Source of the DNA: Slackia sp. ZJ119
GTDB lineage: Bacteria; Actinomycetota; Coriobacteriia; Coriobacteriales; Eggerthellaceae
Assembly (NCBI RefSeq): GCF_011039175.1
Contig: NZ_JAAKEN010000008.1
Span: forward strand, 1-64,000
Direction: 5' to 3'
Length of the DNA: 64,000 nt
Shown here: in pieces, positions 58,101-64,000 of the stretch
Numbering within the stretch: the first letter of the stretch is position 1
Layout: the number at the start of each line of letters is the position of its first letter
Notes under the pieces: generated by a model
The model's input: the letters and a program-made list of their open reading frames with translations, nothing else
Databases searched by the model: none
Told to the model about the DNA's origin: nothing
Position numbers and translations under genes: made by a program

Positions 58101-61100
58101 TACGCCACGGTGAAGCTGCGTGCGAAGTATCCCACCTTGGGCGTGGAATACGAGGTGGAGGCCAACCCGGCCGACCGTCCGAGCGACGACATCGACGTGG
58201 AAGACTCCGACACGCTGTTCAAGTACTTGAACGAGAAAGGCACGAAGTACACCGGCGCCGGCGCGGTGACCAACGAGGTCATCGGTTCTGACGGCACCGT
58301 GGTCGAGGTGCCCGTCACCACAGAGATAAACGACGTGAAGAACGTCAGGCGCGTGAAGCGCAACGCCAACGGCCAGATCCTTGTCGAGGTGAACGAGACC
58401 GAATACCCCGACAAGAGCATGAAGGCGACCATCCGGCAGAACGAAGAGCTGGAAAACGGCGAGATCCGCCGTCTGAGCGACATCAGCCGCCGCATTTCGC
58501 CCGACAAGCACAGCATCACGCTGGAAATGACCGGGTACGTGGAAGGCGAGAAGGACTGGTCCATGGTCAAAGAGGTGAAGCTGTCGCAGCTCACGGACGA
58601 CCTGCAGTCCTACAAGCTGGACCTGTACAACAAAGACGACAAGCCCATGCTCACTGAAACCTTCGAGCGCCAGCTGAACTACTCCATGGCGGTCTCGCCG
58701 GTGGACGTGGCGATGGAATCCGCCGAGGGCCAGACGTTCTACCTGTTCTACCCGGACTACAAGAAGGTCGACCCGACCGCCTTGTACAACCCGCGCACGA
58801 CGTATTACAAGATGTACAACGCCGCCATGACCGTCGACAGCTGCACAGGGCTGAAGGAAGGCGACAAGGTAGGGGAAGGCAAGTTCGTCATCGATCCTGC
58901 AACGTCGCGCTACGAGCCCATCGAGCGCACGCGCGACGCGCTGGACAAGGCGATGAAGAAGGCCGCAAACGGCAAAGAGAGCGGAATGGGCCTGTACGTG
59001 GGCGAGAACGGCGTGTTCGTGCCGGTCACCGTCAAGATCGAAGACCCGCCCGATCCTGAGCCCGTCGACTACCTGCAGTACTTCGGTTTCAGGATCAACC
59101 CGATGGAGCACCTGCCGCTGGCGGGAGACTCGCTGGAGTTCTACCGGCGGGTGGACACGTCTGCCCTGAATGCAGGCGAAGGCGATGCTCCGGCGGGGCC
59201 GAGCTACGTCTACCTGCCGGCCTTCCAAAAGACGGACGAGACCGCTGAGCTGACCTCGTCGCTGGCGGGCTTCACCACCGTTGACGACATCAAGGGCCAG
59301 ATAACGAATCAGGACACGAACCCGCTGTTCCTGAAGCGCCAGTTTGCCGGCCAGGACGTCTACCTGCGGGTGAACATCACCGAGGTCAGCCCCTACGACA
59401 CGCGCATGGACTATGTGTATGAGGGCACGGCGCACCGCACGGCCACTGACGAGGAGAAGGCCCAGTACGCCATTGACAAGGAAGCCGCCATCGTCGCGAT
59501 CTACGACCAGCTGGTGGCGGAGGCCATTGAGGCGAAGAAGGCAGCGTCTGGAGGGGCGCAGTCTGGCCAGAGCAATACTGAAACCGTACCTGCTTCTACA
59601 ATAGCAATGCTTACGGCGGACACCGAGCCCGCAGGTTCTGGCGGCACCGAGCCCGCACCCAACCCGGACCTGAGCCTGCTGACGCAAGCCGAGCTTGACA
59701 CCCTTCGCACTCAGGCGGAGACCGCTTTCGCGGCGAACCCGACCGTCCTCAACCCCGAGCGCGACGAGACGCTGAGGGCCATGGCGCACGACGTGCAGTT
59801 CTACGCGAAGCAGACCACCACGGTTGAAAATCCGAGCGACCCAAACAAGGACAAGGTGGTGGTCCATCCGACCGAGGGAGGCAAGCTCACTGCTGACAAG
59901 AACTTCACTGCCGAATACGCCGAAAACGGCGAGATCATCGCGCTTGTCGACCTGACTGACGCGTCGCAGCGCATGGACGTGACCACGCGCTCGGAAGGCG
60001 GCGTGGTGTACCTGTACGAGGTGACGCCGTCTGCAGGCGGCGGCGAGCCCGTCGAAACGAAGCTCGGCACGTATGCGCCGCTGCCGGTGGGCACGATCGA
60101 GCAGACCGCCTATGTGCCCTTCGAAGTGACCGAAGACAACATCGCCAGCCTGACGGGGACGGCGCCGGCCACGCAGCTGTGCGTGGAGAACCCCTTCGTC
60201 GACCAGAGCGATGAGAACATCCCCGACGACAAGAAGTACGTCGAGGTGACGCTGAAGTATGTCGAGGCCGATCCGCGCTACCACTTCGAAATGGCGATCA
60301 CGGACGACGAGTTCCACAACGCGGCGGGCACCGGCCTGTTCGAACACGGCACCATCTACAACACCGAAGAGATTGATATTGACGGCACGAAGTACGCGCC
60401 GGGCACCTATCCTGTCGGCACGGGCTACGTTCCGATCCCCAAGGCCGACAAACCGGACCACATTCTGGACCAGTACGATCCGGCCAGCAACGACCAGGCG
60501 CCGCAGCTCTTCATCGTCGATCCGCTGTTCGGCGGGGACAACTATGTGCCGGTCGAGTTCAAGCGCCTGCTGCCGGACCCCGAGCCGGTCGAGGAAGACC
60601 CGTATCTGTACGTGCTGTACAAGCGCGACATGGTCCTGACGCGCAACAAAGACACCGTCAAGCGCGAGGTGAAGTTCCATATTCCCATTCGGGATCTGAT
60701 GAGCGAAGCCATTTTGGGCACGGGTCAAGAGGTGACCATCGACAACCGCGTGGAGCGCAACCGCACGTTCGACAACGTGCTGGAAAAGTACTACACCAAC
60801 GACATCCAACTGGCGATAGAGTCTGGCAAGACGCGCCTCGCGTACCAGCCGTCCGAGCCCATCCATTACAACATGGACCTCATCAACGCCTACACCTATG
60901 ACAACGACTGGGTCAACAACGAAGGCCTCATGTCGCCCGTCAAGGCGGGAGACGCGTGGGAGTACTCGCAGAATCCGTGGTTCTCGGCGACCATCATCAA
61001 CGACGCCGAGCGCGTGGACGCCGAAGGCAAGCCGATGCTCGACCCGAACGACTACGAGGACATCGAGCAGGCCAAGGGCGACTTGCTGCACGGCAAGCTG

Positions 61101-64000
61101 GTGTACGCGCTGTCGCTGCCCAGCCAGGTGACCATGTACGACGAGCGCAAGCTGACCGACGACGAGCAGCTGGCCGAGGACAAGCCCGCCGAGTATCGCT
61201 GGATCGGCGACTACAACGAAGAGGCCGGCGACTATCCGTTCTATGTGGAGCGCGTGTACAAGTCGCGCACGAAGACCCAGCCCGAAACGGAAATCGTTCA
61301 TGTCATCGAGTCCGTAAACGATACCAAGTACGGAAACGTGTCCCAGTGGAAGACGAACCCGGTCTACGAGAAGGACGAAGACGGCAATGTCGTTTACGAG
61401 AAGGCTCCCGAAGGCGGTTACAAGTACCAGCTGGACGAAACGAAGCCCGAGATCGTCGTCGATTACCCGAATTACTTCACGGAAGACGGCGTTCAGCTGT
61501 ACGAGACGACGTTCACGCTGCCAGAGGGCACGATCGTCAACGGAGAAGAGAGCGACACCTGGACCACTTGGACCGACAAGGACATCACGACCATTTACGA
61601 GGTCGTCGGGACGCCGAAGGCCGACTGGTCCGACCTGACGCTCACGGCGACGCCGCTGGAAGACCATCTGCTCAACCAGGTGATCTGGCACAATACGTAC
61701 GAGACCGACAAGGCAGGCAACCTGATTTTCGACATCGTGTACGAGACCAACGCCTGGGGCGGTTGGGAATACGAGAAGGAAAACGGCAACGTCAAGTACG
61801 AAAACGGCGTGCCCGTCAAAAAGGTCAAGACGAGGACGCCGCGCCTGATCAGCAGCGACTACATCATCAAGAGCCAAACCGAGGTGAAGCATCCTGTTCC
61901 CGAGCCGGTGAAGATCCCGCAGCAGGCCGAAACGGCAACCTTCGTGGAGCGCCTGACGCCCAAGCAGCTGCTGGAAGAAGGCTGGGGAGTGAAGATCACC
62001 TACCAGTCCGACTACGGCGACGACACCTATGCCACCAAGGGCACCGAAGCCCAGCGCATGAAGAAGAAGAACGCCCACTACGGCAAGGCCGACCTGGACG
62101 ACGCGGAAGACACCGTTGAATCCCGCAAGCTGGTGCGCGATTTGCTGTCCGACCGCATCGAGACCGTGAAGAATCCCGCGACGAACGCCAACGAGCAGGT
62201 GCATGTCGACACCGGCAGCTACCAGACCATCAAGCCGCTCGAACACGACCGCGAAACCGTCGTGTTCGAACTGGCGCCGCCCGACGACGCCACCGACGGC
62301 GAGTTCGCCACGCACGACTCGCTGATATCGGCCTTCTACAGCGGCGTGCATGCCAACGGATACGTGGGCTACACCGACCAGGTGACGTTGAAGGTGAAGA
62401 CCCGCCTGGACAACCTGGGCGACGTCGATTCCGCCATGGACGAGTCGTTCCTTGACGAAGAGGGCAACGTGCGTGCCAGCTACAAAGAGCAGATGGACGC
62501 CATCAAGACGTGGCAGGGCGACGATTCCACGGCCTATGCCACCGCGCACGAAACCGCGTTGGAATGGATGGCCAAGCAGGACGGCTGGAAGCACACCTTC
62601 AAGGGCGACGACATGTACGACGACCTGAAGTGGCGTGCCGAACTGCAAAAGGAAGAGACGGGCGACACGACGGAATTCAATCCGGGCGACATTCTTGGTC
62701 TTGTGACCAACGCTGCGCTCTATGGCACGATCACGGCAGACTCGACTTCCACTGAGCTGCCGACCGTCTCTATTGAACCCAAGACGGTTTGGGTTCCGGG
62801 CTATGCCTTTAACTGGGACAGCAAAACGGGCAGATACAACTACTGGTTGTCGGGCTATCATGCCGTGTCCGATGAGCAGGTTGCATGCGTGAATACGCAG
62901 GACAAGACCATCAAGGCCACCAAGCCCAAGGTCAGCCCGGCGGCCGAGACCCTCGGCTCTGTCGTGGGCACGCAGTTCTCCAAGCAGTCGCCCAGCCGCT
63001 TCTTCTACTGCAAGCTGAAGGCTGCCGACAACCGCAAGGAAAAGCTCAACTACGACCGCGACAGCGCCTTTGACGACCGCTACACCTCCGACACGTCCGG
63101 CTGGTTCCACGTGCGCAAGCCTTCTGCGAGCGTGCGTGCCGACACGGCCGAAATCGGCAAGTCGACGGCCAGCCCCAAGCTGCAGACCTACAGCGGCATC
63201 GACACCACCATGCAGTCGAGCAACAAGTTCTACGTCACCCAGGCCATCAACACCGGCGGCGCGGTGAACTCGTTCGTGCTCGACTGGCAGATCCCCTTCT
63301 GGGGCATCGCGTCCACCACGCCCAACGAAGTCATCCCGCGCTACGACTACGACACGCCCTTCGGGGAGACCGAGTACGCCATCGGGCGCGTGAACAGCGC
63401 GTTCCGCCAGGTGTCCACCGGCGTGTGGGAAGTGCCGGGGGCCGAATACGAGAAGAAGCTGGTGAAGTACCAGCGCAATGAGAAGAACGAAGTCGTCTTT
63501 GGCAAGGACGGCTACCCGCAGACCGTCGATGTCGAAGCCGGCTACACCGGTCCCGTCACCGACGAGCCGTACCATGACGAGGTGCGCGGCGTGGTCGACG
63601 CCAACGGCGACCCGGTGCTCGGCGGGTTCAAAGAGCAGCTGACGGAAACGGTGCGCGTCTACACCGAAGACGCCTTCGAAGTGAACGATGTTACGCGACC
63701 GAAGAACAAGGAAGCCGAGACCGAAACGAAGCTGCGCGTGTTCATGTACGCCCGCATGGCGTCGGCCGACATCACCGACGAAGACAACGTGTTCTTCGAG
63801 CAGAACGGGCCTGAAACGCAGCTGATCGAAAACTATGCGCTGCCCAATTCCGACGCCGACCGCGACTACTGGTACGGCGAAGACGACGTCGAGCTGGGCG
63901 GCGACAGCGCCGACGGCAACACCGCCGACGACAAGCATTGGGTCCAGATCGGCTCGACCAACGGGTATGCGGTGTCTGACAAGAAGAACGTCACGATCAC
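10143..64000 (+). CDS. Giant modular extracellular protein, 3' end beyond the window
   Basis: One frame (codon starts at multiples of 3) is open from the G tract to the last base, about 17,950 codons; I met no stop while reading it. Long antisense open stretches sit in strict codon register with it from 12 to 64 kb, arguing against hidden frameshifts. The first in-frame ATG (10182) has no ribosome site and would lose the signal segment, so expression should depend on fusion to 8744-10174. Order: a probably beta-rich N-domain to about 11.6 kb; an acidic Pro/Glu linker (to 11886); diverged modules; nine alternating A/B modules (16.1-31.4 kb); diverged modules; PASTA-like units (38.9-40.4 kb); a helical block (49.7-51.1 kb); more beta-type modules to the edge. 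It is rich in Asp, Glu, Thr, Asn and Tyr, with few Cys. No catalytic motif is recognised. A surface fibre or adhesin is the likeliest role. The anchor is unknown because the C-terminus lies outside. Confidence 0.9.
11640..11886 (+). other. Acidic Pro/Glu linker in the giant protein
   Basis: About 80 residues dominated by Glu, Asp, Thr, Ser and Pro, including ETEPEPEPEPEKTPEE. It separates the N-terminal domain from the modular part and is typical of a disordered, extended spacer. Confidence 0.7.
17568..18080 (+). other. Helical insert 1 in the giant protein
   Basis: About 170 residues rich in Ala, Glu, Lys and Gln (EARAIKQAEDAARMEKING..., AALKAAVDAAVEAKRAEQ), predicted alpha-helical or coiled coil. 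It lies between an A module and the next B module and is probably a stalk or spacer. Confidence 0.6.
20907..21030 (+). other. Aromatic/His-rich segment 1
   Basis: Contains WYSHYDWWYSDQTYGGG and then GWEECWSSYHHN, inside a B module. Unusual density of Trp, Tyr and His. One of several such segments in the giant protein. Confidence 0.6.
22260..22392 (+). other. Aromatic/His-rich segment 2
   Basis: Contains GWQGYWYHDGYWIHDDDHYG followed by NRHNCVDL, again inside a B module. Possible metal- or glycan-contact surface; inference only. Confidence 0.6.
22678..22743 (+). repeat. Asn/Asp homopolymer-like linker
   Basis: AAC/GAC codon run encoding NNNDNDDNDSNNNDNNDGG. A low-complexity linker directly before an A module, likely flexible and length-variable. 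Confidence 0.7.
23436..24204 (+). repeat. DGKPV-rich repeat block
   Basis: About 255 residues with recurrent D-x-x-G-x-P-[VIM]-[YIM] units: VDGKPVI, EDGKPVM, ADGKPVY, SDGKPMF, DEGNPVT, EDGEPIL, DADGNPAI. They are interspersed with Tyr-rich strands. The block lies in the long linker between the A module at 22785 and the B module at 25128. The repeats are irregular in spacing and resemble short beta-hairpin repeats; I cannot name a family. Confidence 0.6.
29784..30582 (+). other. Helical insert 2 in the giant protein
   Basis: About 265 residues rich in Ala, Glu, Gln and Lys, with a Pro-rich break (KPQPETQPENSGK). It lies between the A module at 29412 and the B module at 31107. Likely extended helices or coiled coil. 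Confidence 0.6.
35430..35550 (+). repeat. Gly/Ser/Asn linker
   Basis: Low-complexity GGC/AAC/GGT run encoding DNGDNGGTSGGSGSG and GSGAGAGSGNGGSE. A flexible hinge in the giant protein. Confidence 0.65.
38889..40420 (+). other. Cluster of PASTA-like units
   Basis: The clearest unit (39213-39365) reads LAGLRGKDYTQAQLTAKLEE, then GYNV and VDAGHVIS. This is the PASTA pattern of a short N-strand, a helix with x-A-x-x-x-L-x-x-xGY, and late strands around V-x-x-G-x-V. Less clear units are at about 38889-39062 (LLGDMKYDV...VPAGVVVSIEI), 39951-40110 (LLEDNKYTV) and 40254-40420 (AEAKLTEAGYTI...ADAVVCIEV). In kinases and penicillin-binding proteins PASTA domains bind cell-wall muropeptides. Here they could hold part of the fibre at the wall, an inference. 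Confidence 0.5.
39069..39140 (+). repeat. 18-nt tandem repeat, four copies
   Basis: Four head-to-tail copies of ACCGAAGGCACCGGAACC, the last diverged, encoding (TEGTGT)n. Near-identity suggests recent, length-variable expansion that keeps the frame. Confidence 0.8.
41190..41238 (+). other. Aromatic/His-rich segment 3
   Basis: ESHHYGHWGCWSSS, a short patch with His, Trp and one Cys, similar in flavour to the segments at 20907 and 22260. Confidence 0.5.
42618..42680 (+). other. Cys/Trp/His cluster
   Basis: CHCYWWWWYGWHHHHGHYY: four consecutive Trp and four consecutive His next to a C-x-C. Plausible metal-binding or strongly adhesive surface loop. The codons are ordinary for this gene, so this is not a frameshift artefact. 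Confidence 0.7.
49659..51140 (+). other. Long helical/coiled-coil block
   Basis: About 490 residues rich in Ala, Asp, Lys, Leu and Gln with heptad-like spacing, for example KEAQQKKNALEAAQAELDRV, AADAALLAADTALKNL, AEDDVSDATAALDTANDKV and AAESAYNDAAQKLEAARQAL. It differs sharply from the beta-type sequence on both sides. Likely a rod-like spacer or oligomerisation region of the fibre. Confidence 0.7.
56382..56500 (+). other. Aromatic-rich segment 4
   Basis: TYYQRYHYSRYWSCWDEVRY and then MRDYDSRYANGY: Tyr/Trp/Arg-rich with one Cys. Further downstream than the others but of the same character. Confidence 0.55.

Noticed and set aside
13041-63938. Very long antisense open frames opposite the giant gene, up to about 2,100 codons
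   Set aside because: They are in codon register with the plus-strand frame and lack ribosome sites. Their Val/Leu/His/Arg-rich composition is what the reverse complement of GC-rich codons gives. They are shadows of codon bias.
1-64000. rRNA or tRNA genes and insertion-sequence transposases
   Set aside because: None could be recognised. The giant frame fills most of the window and the left part shows only replicon-maintenance genes.

Overview
The window is a GC-rich, plasmid-like stretch carrying one enormous secreted-protein gene. Codon choice, compact coding and promoter style fit a high-GC actinobacterial gut lineage; Coriobacteriia/Eggerthellaceae is my best guess, by inference only. No rRNA, tRNA or chromosomal housekeeping gene is visible. 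The left 8.7 kb instead holds replicon-maintenance functions, so the molecule is probably a plasmid or an integrated plasmid-like element.

Layout. (1) 1-974: no gene I can support, several inverted repeats. (2) 975-1918, minus strand: a worn-down partition locus, with a ParB paralogue lacking the CTPase domain behind a C-terminal ParA remnant. (3) 2.0-2.3 kb: a 26-codon membrane peptide of putative holin-like-toxin type with a hairpin behind it, a possible type I toxin-antitoxin. (4) 2.4-2.65 kb: opposing promoters and hairpins that look like an antisense-RNA/attenuator control region. (5) 2674 onward, plus strand: a replication initiator with primase (AEP) motifs and a C-terminal HTH. Its frame has no stop until 5571, so it runs through the partition terminator and antisense to parB. 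(6) 4381-6388, minus strand: an intact, translationally coupled parA-parB operon. ParA has a ribbon-helix-helix-like N-terminus, and three near-identical palindromes upstream are candidate centromere/operator sites. (7) 6.7-8.15 kb: non-coding DNA built from repeated, structured elements, two of them 105-nt cruciforms with a third related inverted copy.

(8) 8744-64000: the giant gene. An N-terminal ORF (8744-10174) supplies an Ala/Thr-rich leader and a hydrophobic signal segment ending in AEA. It then hits a run of 13 G at 10143-10155. One base fewer would join it to a frame that stays open from the tract to the end of the window (about 53.9 kb, about 17,950 codons, 3' end not reached). Joined, the product exceeds 18,400 residues in this window alone, roughly 2 MDa. 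As assembled the gene is out of frame, so the tract is either a phase-variation switch in the OFF state or a homopolymer error.

The giant protein looks extracellular. In its best-ordered part (16.1-31.4 kb) two module types, A and B, alternate nine times, with alpha-helical blocks, a DGKPV-rich block and aromatic/His-rich stretches inserted. Further along are PASTA-like units (38.9-40.4 kb) and a long helical segment (49.7-51.1 kb). No enzyme domain is recognisable and no cell-wall sorting signal is reached. The simplest reading is a plasmid-borne, possibly phase-variable giant surface fibre or adhesin next to the plasmid's replication and partition genes.
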